Assembly (NCBI GenBank): GCA_964516325.1
Contig: CAZFAP010000078.1
Span: 1-21,065, forward strand
Length of the DNA stretch: 21,065 nt
From: CAZFAP01 sp964516325
Lineage (GTDB): Bacteria; Auribacterota; JABMQX01
Direction of reading: 5' to 3'
Part shown: in pieces, positions 14,048 to 21,065 of the stretch
Layout: the number at the start of each line of letters is the position of its first letter
How positions within the stretch are numbered: the stretch's first letter is position 1
Translations under genes and position numbers: made by a program
The notes under the pieces: model-generated
Databases searched by the model: none
Told to the model about the DNA's origin: nothing
What the model saw: the letters and a program-made list of their open reading frames with translations, nothing else

Positions 14048-15385
14048 TCAAACCCGCTGCCCGTAGAGGTATCGCTCGTCGAACGCCTCGATTTGGACTT
14101 GCACGAGCCGGTTTTTCAACTGCTCGATGTTCTCTCCAGAGCTTGGAAAGACCGTCCTCAGATAGTTCGCTGAGAAGCCTTCGTACGCTTTCCCCCCGCT
14201 TTTCAGGAAAATCGGAATCTGCTTTTCGGTTCTCGGAGAAAACTCCCTCTCGACCAGAACCTCGACGACCTTGCCGCGAAACCTCTCCCTGCTCCTTAAC
14301 GCGGCATCTCTCGCCTGCGCCGACATCCGCGCGATCCTCTCGTCAATCACTTTCGACGGAACGTGGTTCGGAAGTCGCTCGGCGAGCGTCCCCGGTCGGT
14401 TGCTGAACGGAAAAACATGCACCTTGCCGAATTCGGCTTCACGCACCAGTCGCAAACTCTCCTCGAAATCCTGCTCCGTCTCGCTCGGAAAGCCAACCAT
14501 CACGTCGGTTGTGATTGAAATGTCCGGCAGCTCCTTCTTGAGATGCGCAACAGTGTCCAGGAAGCCGTCGCGGGTATAGTCGCGGTTCATCCTTCGGAGA
14601 ATTGCATCCGACCCGCTCTGAAGCGGGATGTGCAGATGATGGCAGACTTGTGGAGAGTCTCGCATCGCCTCGACGAGGCGGTCGCTCACCTCGTTCAGGT
14701 CAATGGAACTGAGCCTGACGCGGATAAGTCCTTTGATTCCTCGAAGGCTTTTGAGAAGCTCGGCGAGCCTGTTCTCTTGTCGCCCTTCCTCCACGCCAAA
14801 ACTCCCGATGTGAATCCCCGTCAGAACGACTTCCCTGTAACCATTCGCGACCAGCCCCTCGATCTCGCTCAGAATATCCGGAATCTCTCGGTTGCGGCTC
14901 CCGCCTCTCGCGAACGGCACGATGCAGTAGGAACACCTCTTATCGCACCCGTCCTGAATCTTCACAAAAGCCCGCGTGTGCCCCGAAAAGAAGCTGATTC
15001 GTGACCACCGGGCCTCACTCCGTCTGCTCTCGACCTCGAGCAGTTCGCCAATCCGCTCGGCGAGCTCTTTCTTCCCCGTATTATCAATGACCGCATCCAC
15101 GCCGTCTATCGCGCCGACCTCGTCCGGATTCACGTGCGCGTAGCAGCCCGTTACGACGACGCGGCTCCTCGGATTGCTTCGCTTCAGTGCCCGAACGGCC
15201 TGCCGCGATTTGGCATCGCTTTCCGCGGTGACGGTGCACGTGTTGATGATGGACACGTCGGCATCGCCTTTCCCGTCGCACTCCACAAATCCTCGTCGGA
15301 GAAGCTCCTCTCTCAGAAGCTGGCTGTCGTACTGATTCGCTTTGCAGCCGAGCGTCCGGATTGTGAAAGTCCGCCCGTTATTCAT
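14048..15385 (-). CDS. mtaB: tRNA threonylcarbamoyladenosine methylthiotransferase MtaB
   Basis: A 445-residue radical-SAM enzyme that turns t6A37 into ms2t6A37 in tRNAs reading ANN codons. The N-terminal UPF0004 domain has three cluster-binding cysteines in LGCKANQYD (C14), NTCTVT (C50) and TGCYA (C81). The radical-SAM motif CDKRCSYC (C147, C151, C154) binds the SAM-cleaving 4Fe-4S cluster. The 'LGCKANQYDSQ' and 'GCDKRCSYCIVPFARG' wording is that of MtaB (old YqeV) and not MiaB or RimO. A C-terminal TRAM-like segment (about 370-440) would bind the tRNA. The ATG overlaps the end of the upstream transferase gene by 8 bp (ATGAATAA), so it is co-translated with cell-envelope genes, although its job is in translation. 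No defect is visible. Confidence 0.96.
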   Translation of the reverse strand: MNNGRTFTIRTLGCKANQYDSQLLREELLRRGFVECDGKGDADVSIINTCTVTAESDAKSRQAVRALKRSNPRSRVVVTGCYAHVNPDEVGAIDGVDAVIDNTGKKELAERIGELLEVESRRSEARWSRISFFSGHTRAFVKIQDGCDKRCSYCIVPFARGGSRNREIPDILSEIEGLVANGYREVVLTGIHIGSFGVEEGRQENRLAELLKSLRGIKGLIRVRLSSIDLNEVSDRLVEAMRDSPQVCHHLHIPLQSGSDAILRRMNRDYTRDGFLDTVAHLKKELPDISITTDVMVGFPSETEQDFEESLRLVREAEFGKVHVFPFSNRPGTLAERLPNHVPSKVIDERIARMSAQARDAALRSRERFRGKVVEVLVEREFSPRTEKQIPIFLKSGGKAYEGFSANYLRTVFPSSGENIEQLKNRLVQVQIEAFDERYLYGQRV

Positions 15386-16466
15386 GTTTCCCGAAATGCT
15401 CCAAAAGCGCCACGATCGCCAGCACCGTTACCGACTGGACGAGCACCACCATCACCCCCGCCAGGTCGAGCTTCGGAAGCTGCGTCGCGCCTATCCCGAT
15501 GCAAAACGTCAGCAAGTAAATGAACAGCACTGCTCCCCGGGAACTCATCCCCAGGTTCAGCAGCCGAAAGGAAAAATGGTCTTTGCTCGCCTTGAACACC
15601 GGCAGTTTTTTTCGCCAGCGGACGAACGTTACGGTGATCAGGTCGTAGAGCGGAATCGCCAGAACCACGACGGGCAATACCACCGGAAGGAACGTGCGGC
15701 TTTCCGGGGAGTAGAACGTCGCTACAACCGTCAAGCAAGCGAGAGTGTAGCCGATGAACATGGACCCCGCGTCCCCCATGAAAATCGAAGCCGGCGGAAA
15801 ATTGTATCGGAGAAAGCCGAGAACGCTGCCAGCGACTGCAAGAAGAACAAGCGCCACGAAGTACTGCTCGAGATAAGCGGCGGTGAGAAAGAAAAGCAGC
15901 GACGCGATGGCCGCCACCCCCGCACAAAGCCCGTCCATATTGTCGAGAAAATTGAATGCGTTTGTGACCGCCACAATCCACACCAGCGTCAGAATGCACC
16001 CGGGTAAAAAGCCGGGGAGGAACAGCGTTATTCGGATGCCCGATAGGATTACCGCCAATGCGCATGCCACCTGCCCCGCGAGCTTCCACGACGGAGAAAG
16101 CCCGCGCTTGTCGTCAATCAGCCCGAGAACCGTGATCAGGAATCCCCCCCCCACGACGGACAAAAGCCGTCCGCTCTGCTTGACGACGCCGGGGATGTAG
16201 TGAATGACCTGCTCGGGAACGAACCGCATCAGGAGCGTCGAATTCTTCAGCGCCACGAGCAGCGCCCAGTGGAGCAGTATCGTCAACGCAAAGCTGAAAT
16301 AAATCGCTAACCCGCCCAGAAGCGGAGTCGGCCCCGCCGCCGCCTTATCCGGATGCGGCTTTGAGAGAAAGCCGTACCGGAGAGCGAGCTTCCTCGTCAG
16401 GGGGACGAGAAGAAGCGACAGAACCACCGAGAAAACGAAAATGTACGCATACACCAGCGCCCACAT
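15378..16466 (-). CDS. WecA/TagO/MraY-family polyprenyl-phosphate HexNAc-1-phosphate transferase
   Basis: A 362-residue, roughly ten-helix integral membrane protein of the polyprenyl-phosphate N-acetylhexosamine-1-phosphate transferase superfamily. Catalytic motifs are GLIDDKRGLSP (115-125, with D118-D119), NAFNFLDNMDGL (169-180) and FMGDAGSMFIG (229-239). The cytoplasmic loop reads SKDHFSFRL (294-302), where many relatives have an H-x-x-H-R pattern; here the second His is Phe. It starts a lipid-linked glycan by moving HexNAc-1-P to undecaprenyl phosphate. It overlaps the upstream GT4 stop by one base (TGATG), with GGGAGGGG as ribosome site. As the locus also has a WbaP/WcaJ-type initiator, there may be two separate lipid-linked products. 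MraY itself is less likely because the context is not a murein cluster. Confidence 0.92.
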   Translation of the reverse strand: MWALVYAYIFVFSVVLSLLLVPLTRKLALRYGFLSKPHPDKAAAGPTPLLGGLAIYFSFALTILLHWALLVALKNSTLLMRFVPEQVIHYIPGVVKQSGRLLSVVGGGFLITVLGLIDDKRGLSPSWKLAGQVACALAVILSGIRITLFLPGFLPGCILTLVWIVAVTNAFNFLDNMDGLCAGVAAIASLLFFLTAAYLEQYFVALVLLAVAGSVLGFLRYNFPPASIFMGDAGSMFIGYTLACLTVVATFYSPESRTFLPVVLPVVVLAIPLYDLITVTFVRWRKKLPVFKASKDHFSFRLLNLGMSSRGAVLFIYLLTFCIGIGATQLPKLDLAGVMVVLVQSVTVLAIVALLEHFGKHE

Positions 16467-17698
16467 CAGCGGCCCCTCCCGCCCTGAAGAGCATTGTAAA
16501 GCTCGTGTATTCTTTTCACCATGACCTCCTTCCGAAACGCTGGGTCAACCAACCGCCGCCCGTTCTCCCCCATGTGCTCTCTAAGCCCCGCATCCGCGAG
16601 CAGCCGGCACAGAGCCGCCGTCAGCCCCTTCACGTCCTTCGACGGCACGAGATAACCCGTAACGCCATCTTTAACCACTTCACGCGCTCCGTCAATGTCG
16701 AACGAGACGACCGGCTTCCCGCACGCGAGAGCCTGCGGCAGCGCTTTCGCCAAGCCCTCTCGCAGAGAAGTGTGAACCAGAATATCCATCGCCGAAATCA
16801 TCTCTGGAATGCGCTGCGGATGCACCAGCCCCGCAAATACAAACCTGTCCTCCAGCCCCATCCGCCGCAGGTCTCGTACAAACTTCTCCCTTAAAATCCC
16901 TTCCCCGAGGAGGAGAAAACGCGCCTTCGGGAAGCGCTTAACGATTTCCTTAGCGGCAGCAAAAAGATATTCATGCCCCTTGAGCGGAAAGAGGCGGGCG
17001 ATCATTCCGATGACCAGTTCATCGTCAGCAAAGCCAAGGTCTCGGCGGGCCTGCTGGCGCAGTTCATCCGAACGAAGAAATGCGTCGAGGTCCATCCCAC
17101 TGTGAATCGTGATGAACTTCCCTTTCGGAGCGATCCCCGCCGCGACCGCCTGTTCGGCCATAGCGTCTGCCACGCAGACGATTTTCGTGCTGACCGTCGC
17201 CGAAAGCCTTTCGAGGAAAACGTACATGACGTTGGAAAGACGACCCTGGTACGGATGAAACGGAAGCCCGTGAATCGTATGCACGATGACCTCGACTCCG
17301 GCGAGCCTCGCCGCGAGCCTCCCTAAAATCCCTGCCTTTGAACTGTGCGTGTGTACGATCCGGTGCCTTCCTCGACGGAAAAGCCTGTAAAGCTGGAAGA
17401 AGGCTACCGCGTCCCGTACCGGATGAACCGCCCGGCGCATCTGCGGCAACACCACGCACGGGACGGTCTTTCTCCACGGCCCCTCGAGCAGGCTCCCCTC
17501 CGGCCCCAGCGGGGGACCCGTAATCAGCGTCGCGTCGTAGCCGTACGTATTGCGCAGCCCCTCCACCGTGAAGATGGTGTTTTCCTGCGCCCCGCCGACG
17601 ATCAGGCGGGTGATGACGTGAGCAACCCTCGTGGAACCACGCGTGACATGGCGCCCCCTCTGCTCGGCAGCCGGGGCGTTTTCCTCATTCGTTTGCAC
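16466..17698 (-). CDS. GT4 glycosyltransferase (CapM-like), starting inside secA
   Basis: A 410-residue GT-B glycosyltransferase. The open frame extends further upstream, but that part lies wholly inside secA and is composition-driven. I place the start at the GTG at 17698, overlapping the secA stop by 14 bp. The family start RVAHVITRLIVGGAQENTIF begins about 23 residues later. IVHTHSSKAGILGRLAARLA and IVHTIHGLPFHPY identify a CapM/EpsF-like GT4. The donor half has GMIARLFPLKGHEYLFAAA. The E-x7-E motif is altered to REGLAKALPQALACGKPV (E314, then Q322). It probably adds an early sugar to the lipid carrier product of the downstream HexNAc-1-P transferase, which it overlaps by one base. Confidence 0.9.
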   Translation of the reverse strand: MQTNEENAPAAEQRGRHVTRGSTRVAHVITRLIVGGAQENTIFTVEGLRNTYGYDATLITGPPLGPEGSLLEGPWRKTVPCVVLPQMRRAVHPVRDAVAFFQLYRLFRRGRHRIVHTHSSKAGILGRLAARLAGVEVIVHTIHGLPFHPYQGRLSNVMYVFLERLSATVSTKIVCVADAMAEQAVAAGIAPKGKFITIHSGMDLDAFLRSDELRQQARRDLGFADDELVIGMIARLFPLKGHEYLFAAAKEIVKRFPKARFLLLGEGILREKFVRDLRRMGLEDRFVFAGLVHPQRIPEMISAMDILVHTSLREGLAKALPQALACGKPVVSFDIDGAREVVKDGVTGYLVPSKDVKGLTAALCRLLADAGLREHMGENGRRLVDPAFRKEVMVKRIHELYNALQGGRGR

Positions 17699-20600
17699 CG
17701 CAGCACTTTTTGTATTTCTTGCCACTTCCACACGGACACGGCTCGTTCCGCCCGACCTTTTTGCTCGGACGGATGTACGGCGTGTGGGCTTTTGCCGCAG
17801 GGGCCGCCATGCCCCCTTCCAATTCGGAAAACGTGGTGGTTTGTTCAGGGAGCGAGCTCGTGGCGTCGCTGTACAGCAGGTCCTGCGCCCGAATCCCAAA
17901 TGGCATCGGCGCCTGGGGGGGAACGGATGTCGTCCGAAACACGTTCGCCACAATCTCCTTCTTCATCGTCGAGGTCATCGTGGCGAACATATCGTATCCC
18001 TCTTGCTTAAATTCAATCAGCGGGTCCTTCTGCCCGTATGCCCTCAGCCCCACGCTCTCTCGCAGATGGTCCATGTCGTACAGATGATCCTTCCAGAGCC
18101 GGTCCAGCGTCGAGAGCATCACGAAGCGCACCAGCTCGTTCATCCGGTCCGGACCCTCGATCTTCTCCTTCAGGTCATAACTCTGCTCGATCTTATCGAA
18201 GATGATTCTCCGAGCCTGGTCCGGGTCGCTCTGCCCCGAAAGGTCTTTTGTCGAGACCCTTGCGGGGAACGTGGTGTTCACCCAGCGCACCAGTGATTGC
18301 AGGTCCCATTCCTCCGGGCGGTCCCTTGGGACAAGATAAAGCTCCAGAGTCTCGTCGAGAAGCTCATTGATGAACTCGAAGAGCAGCTCCGTCAGATTCT
18401 CCTCCCCGAGGATGCGATTCCGGTAATCGTAGATAATCTCCCTCTGCTTGTTCATCACGTCGTCGTACTCGAGCGTGTGTTTGCGGACGGCGAAATTCCT
18501 CTGCTCCACCCTCTTCTGTGCGCTCTCGATGGATTTGTTCAGAAGCGGGTGCGACAATTCCTGCCCCTCTTCGAGTCCCACTCGAGTCATGATTCTCGCG
18601 ATGCGCTCCGACCCGAACAGCCTCATCAGGTCGTCCTCGAGAGAAATGAAAAACTTCGATCCCCCCGGGTCGCCTTGCCGCGCGCATCTTCCTCGCAACT
18701 GCCGGTCAATCCGCCGAGCCTCGTGCCGCTCCGTGCCAATCACGTACAACCCGCACGGAGATTCTCTCAAGCACTCCTTATGCTTCTCAAAGTGCTCCCG
18801 AGTGAGGCCGTCGTTTCTCGGCTTGATAACACATCCCTCGCACTGGACAATCCCCGGACCCAGTTTGATGTCCGTCCCGCGACCCGCCATGTTGGTCGCT
18901 ATGGTCACCGACCCCGGCTGTCCTGCCCTCGCGATAATCTCCGCTTCTTTTTGGTGGTACTTTGCGTTCAAAACCGAATGCGGAATCCCTGTCCTCCTCA
19001 GATAGCGGCTCAGGACCTCCGATGTGTCAACCGAGATGGTCCCGATGAGAATCGGTCTCCGGTGCGCGTGCCACTTCGCCACCTCCTCGACGAGAGCCGC
19101 GTACTTCTCCCGTTTTGTCTTGTAAATGGCATCGTTGGCGTCTATTCGCCGCACCGGCTCATTCGTCGGGATCACTACCACATCCAGCCCGTAAATCTGG
19201 TGAAATTCGTTTGCCTCCGTTTCCGCCGTCCCCGTCATCCCCGCTACCTTCTCGTAAAGCCGGAAATAGTTCTGAATCGTGATGGTCGCGAACGTCTGCG
19301 TCTCATTCTCGATCGCCACCCCCTCCTTCGCCTCGAGCGCCTGGTGCAGCCCGTCGCTGTACCGCCGCCCCGGAAGCAACCTCCCCGTAAACTCGTCCAC
19401 GATAATCACCCGGTTGTCCTGCACGACGTACTCGACATCCTTCTCAAACAGCGAATACCCACGAAGAAGCTGCGAAAGATTGTGCAGCGTCTCGCTCTTG
19501 TGAGAAAAGTCCTCGTCCAGACGCTTCTTCTTTCGTATCTTCTCGTCCTCCGGCAGACTCGCGTCCTCGTCAATCTCCTGATACAAAGTAATCATGTCCG
19601 GAAGAACAAACGCGTCCGGATCGTCCGGAGATAGGAATAGCCTCCCCTTCTCCGTTAGGTCAACCTCGTGCCCCCTCTCATCTATTACATAGTAAAGCTC
19701 TTCCCGAACCGCCTCCGCCTCTATCTTCCTCGAGTCGCTCAGAAGCTCGACGGAGACCTTATCGAGCAGCTTTCGGATTTCCGGCTCCTCGAGCATCTTC
19801 ATCAACTGCCGATTCTTCGGCGACCCCTTCGACACCTGATACAGCTTGATCCCGGCTTCCCTCTGGTTTTCGGGGTTCTTCTCCAGCATCTCCTTTGCTT
19901 CCGTCACAAGCCGGTTGCAAAGCATCGTCTGCTTCCGAACAAGATCCGCCACCGACGGCTTGAGCTTCGCGAACTTCTGCGTTGAGACGCCCACAGGCGC
20001 CGTGATGATCAGCGGCGTCCTCGCCTCGTCAATCAGGATGCTGTCCACCTCGTCAATAATGGCGTAGTGATGTCCCCTCTGCACCTGTTCATCAAGGCTC
20101 GTCGCCATTCCGTTATCTCGCAGGTAATCGAACCCGAACTCGCTATTGGTCCCGTAGGTAATGTCGCAGGCGTATTCCCTTCTCCTCTCGTCGTGGTTCA
20201 TCTGGTTCTGGAGACAGCCCACCGTCACCCCCAGAAACTCGTAGATTTTCCCCATCCATTGAGCGTCTCTTTTCGCCAGGTAATCGTTCACCGTCACCAA
20301 CTGCACGTTGTACCCCGTCAGCGCATTCAGATACAGCGGCATCGTCGCCACGAGCGTCTTCCCTTCCCCCGTAGCCATCTCCGCGATCTTCCCCTCGTGC
20401 AGCGAAATCGCCCCCATCAACTGCACGTCGTACGGAATCTCCACCCACGACACCGGATGCCCGCACACGTCAAGCGTCGTCTTCCTCTCCGCCAGCCGCC
20501 GGCAGACATTCTTCACCAGCGCATACGCCTCCACCATCACCCCGTTCAACGCCTCCTCGAGTTGCTTCCGGAGCGCCCGCGTCTGTTCTCGCCGCTCCTG

Positions 20601-20819
20601 CCGGGAGAGGAATCGCACCTCCTGCTCCTTCGCTCGCAGCGCCTCCACCTGCGGCTTGAGCCTTTCCCGAAGCTCGTCCGTCTTGGCGCGGACTCCCGCG
20701 TCCGTGAGGCTCTGATACTCACGTTCCTTCGCATTTATCAGCTCAACGACCTTCTGGAGCCTTTTCAGCTCCCGGTCGTTCTTCGTCCCTATAGTTCTTT
20801 TGACTATCCAGGTAAACAT
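17685..20819 (-). CDS. secA: Preprotein translocase motor SecA
   Basis: A 1044-residue SecA, the ATPase that drives unfolded preproteins through SecYEG. Walker A is MATGEGKT (148-155), Walker B DEVDSILIDEARTPLIIT (256-273), motif III region MTGTAETEANEF (528-539), AGRGTDIK (645-652) and RQLRGRCARQGDPG (706-719). It is longer than the roughly 900-residue E. coli protein. Extra pieces include residues about 280-360, an acidic/basic stretch at 415-440 and a 30-residue insert at 658-689 (C660, C663, H676, H680, C683, C689). The C-terminus ends with the zinc-binding SEC-C tail GRNEPCPCGSGKKYKKCCG for SecB or ribosome contact. The ATG has no clear ribosome site. It appears to head the operon that continues into the GT4, HexNAc-1-P transferase and mtaB genes. 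Confidence 0.98.
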   Translation of the reverse strand: MFTWIVKRTIGTKNDRELKRLQKVVELINAKEREYQSLTDAGVRAKTDELRERLKPQVEALRAKEQEVRFLSRQERREQTRALRKQLEEALNGVMVEAYALVKNVCRRLAERKTTLDVCGHPVSWVEIPYDVQLMGAISLHEGKIAEMATGEGKTLVATMPLYLNALTGYNVQLVTVNDYLAKRDAQWMGKIYEFLGVTVGCLQNQMNHDERRREYACDITYGTNSEFGFDYLRDNGMATSLDEQVQRGHHYAIIDEVDSILIDEARTPLIITAPVGVSTQKFAKLKPSVADLVRKQTMLCNRLVTEAKEMLEKNPENQREAGIKLYQVSKGSPKNRQLMKMLEEPEIRKLLDKVSVELLSDSRKIEAEAVREELYYVIDERGHEVDLTEKGRLFLSPDDPDAFVLPDMITLYQEIDEDASLPEDEKIRKKKRLDEDFSHKSETLHNLSQLLRGYSLFEKDVEYVVQDNRVIIVDEFTGRLLPGRRYSDGLHQALEAKEGVAIENETQTFATITIQNYFRLYEKVAGMTGTAETEANEFHQIYGLDVVVIPTNEPVRRIDANDAIYKTKREKYAALVEEVAKWHAHRRPILIGTISVDTSEVLSRYLRRTGIPHSVLNAKYHQKEAEIIARAGQPGSVTIATNMAGRGTDIKLGPGIVQCEGCVIKPRNDGLTREHFEKHKECLRESPCGLYVIGTERHEARRIDRQLRGRCARQGDPGGSKFFISLEDDLMRLFGSERIARIMTRVGLEEGQELSHPLLNKSIESAQKRVEQRNFAVRKHTLEYDDVMNKQREIIYDYRNRILGEENLTELLFEFINELLDETLELYLVPRDRPEEWDLQSLVRWVNTTFPARVSTKDLSGQSDPDQARRIIFDKIEQSYDLKEKIEGPDRMNELVRFVMLSTLDRLWKDHLYDMDHLRESVGLRAYGQKDPLIEFKQEGYDMFATMTSTMKKEIVANVFRTTSVPPQAPMPFGIRAQDLLYSDATSSLPEQTTTFSELEGGMAAPAAKAHTPYIRPSKKVGRNEPCPCGSGKKYKKCCGANE

Positions 20820-20968
20820 CGTTCACAAGAATCTTGGACGTTACACAACGACTCTGCGCTCTCTGCGGCCTCCACGTCGAACGCTACCGACCCAACATGG
20901 CGCCCGACCACAAGGGTGACGCAAAAACTGCCCCATCCGCTCCCCTCCACCGATTTCCAGATTTCTAA

Positions 20969-20997
20969 CATACCAGAAATCACGCGGTCCTTCAAGA
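20969..20997 (-). promoter_or_regulatory. Candidate extended -10 promoter upstream of secA
   Basis: On the minus strand TTGAAG (20997-20992), a 17-bp spacer and TATGTT (20974-20969) match sigma70 boxes, and TGG directly before the -10 gives an extended -10 (TGnTATGTT). The predicted leader is about 140 nt. The remaining bases 20820-20968 and 20998-21065 show no gene I can support; GCCGCAGAGAGCGCAGAG on the minus strand near 20862 resembles a simple repeat. Confidence 0.5.
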
Positions 20998-21065
20998 TGG
21001 CCAATTCGATGGGTGCGGCTACGTTTGAGTGGCATTTCAAGCCGCCTTCCTTCGCTGTTGTCTGA

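Noticed and set aside
17699..17953. N-terminal extension of the CapM-like glycosyltransferase frame
   Set aside because: These 85 codons lie entirely within secA and are Arg/Thr/Pro-rich without similarity to GT4 N-termini; the GTG at 17698 is a better start.
18297..19634. A 445-codon open frame on the plus strand
   Set aside because: It is antisense to secA, whose motifs are intact; the translation is Leu/Arg/Val-rich without any family pattern.
20804..21040. A 78-codon minus-strand frame overlapping the secA start
   Set aside because: It covers the secA promoter and start, has no recognisable domain, and part of it reads through a GCAGAGAGCGCAGAG-like repeat.
20067..21065. A long plus-strand open frame reaching the right edge
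   Set aside because: Most of it is antisense to secA and its protein is His/Arg/Leu-rich nonsense. The part beyond secA is too short to judge.

Overview
The window is a GC-rich bacterial chromosome segment in which every gene I can support is on the minus strand, so transcription runs from the right edge to the left edge. Taxonomy is uncertain. The SecA helicase motif reads RCARQGDPG rather than the commoner RSGRQGDPG, SecA carries a Cys-rich insert, and the intergenic DNA is full of repeats. By memory this fits an uncultured member of the PVC group or a nearby candidate phylum, but the sequence alone does not prove it.

Right part (20.8 kb down to 14.0 kb): a likely operon of secA (preprotein translocase motor), a GT4 glycosyltransferase starting inside the end of secA, a WecA/TagO/MraY-type polyprenyl-phosphate HexNAc-1-P transferase, and mtaB (tRNA ms2t6A methylthiotransferase). 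These genes overlap by 14, 1 and 8 bp. A good sigma70-like promoter lies upstream of secA. After a 403-bp gap with its own candidate promoter comes a second run (13.6 to 9.0 kb): a DPM1/GtrB-like membrane GT2 and three GT4 glycosyltransferases. Together with a WbaP/WcaJ-type initiating sugar-phosphate transferase at the left end (1.7 to 0.3 kb), these make a surface-polysaccharide (EPS/O-antigen-like) locus. At the left edge the first 63 codons of a type II secretion/type IV pilus F-family protein are visible.

Middle part (9.0 to 1.8 kb): an accessory island splits the polysaccharide genes. It holds two tandem MntA-HepT (minimal nucleotidyltransferase/HEPN) toxin-antitoxin pairs and a two-gene Mre11/Rad50-like (SbcD-SbcC or YhaO-YhaN-like) nuclease-ATPase operon. 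It also holds a HAD-phosphatase remnant and several short repeats. Two copies of a ~340-bp miniature element made from a REP-associated (RAYT, Y1-type) transposase, with 27-bp terminal inverted repeats, bracket the nuclease-ATPase pair in direct orientation.

The most notable points are the bracketed nuclease-ATPase module, whose ATPase has a small beta-rich insert where a zinc hook would be expected; the mosaic duplication of the two mntA genes (near-identical 5' halves and leaders, divergent 3' halves and partners); and the internally deleted RAYT-derived elements, whose shared lesions show that they descend from one dead ancestor.
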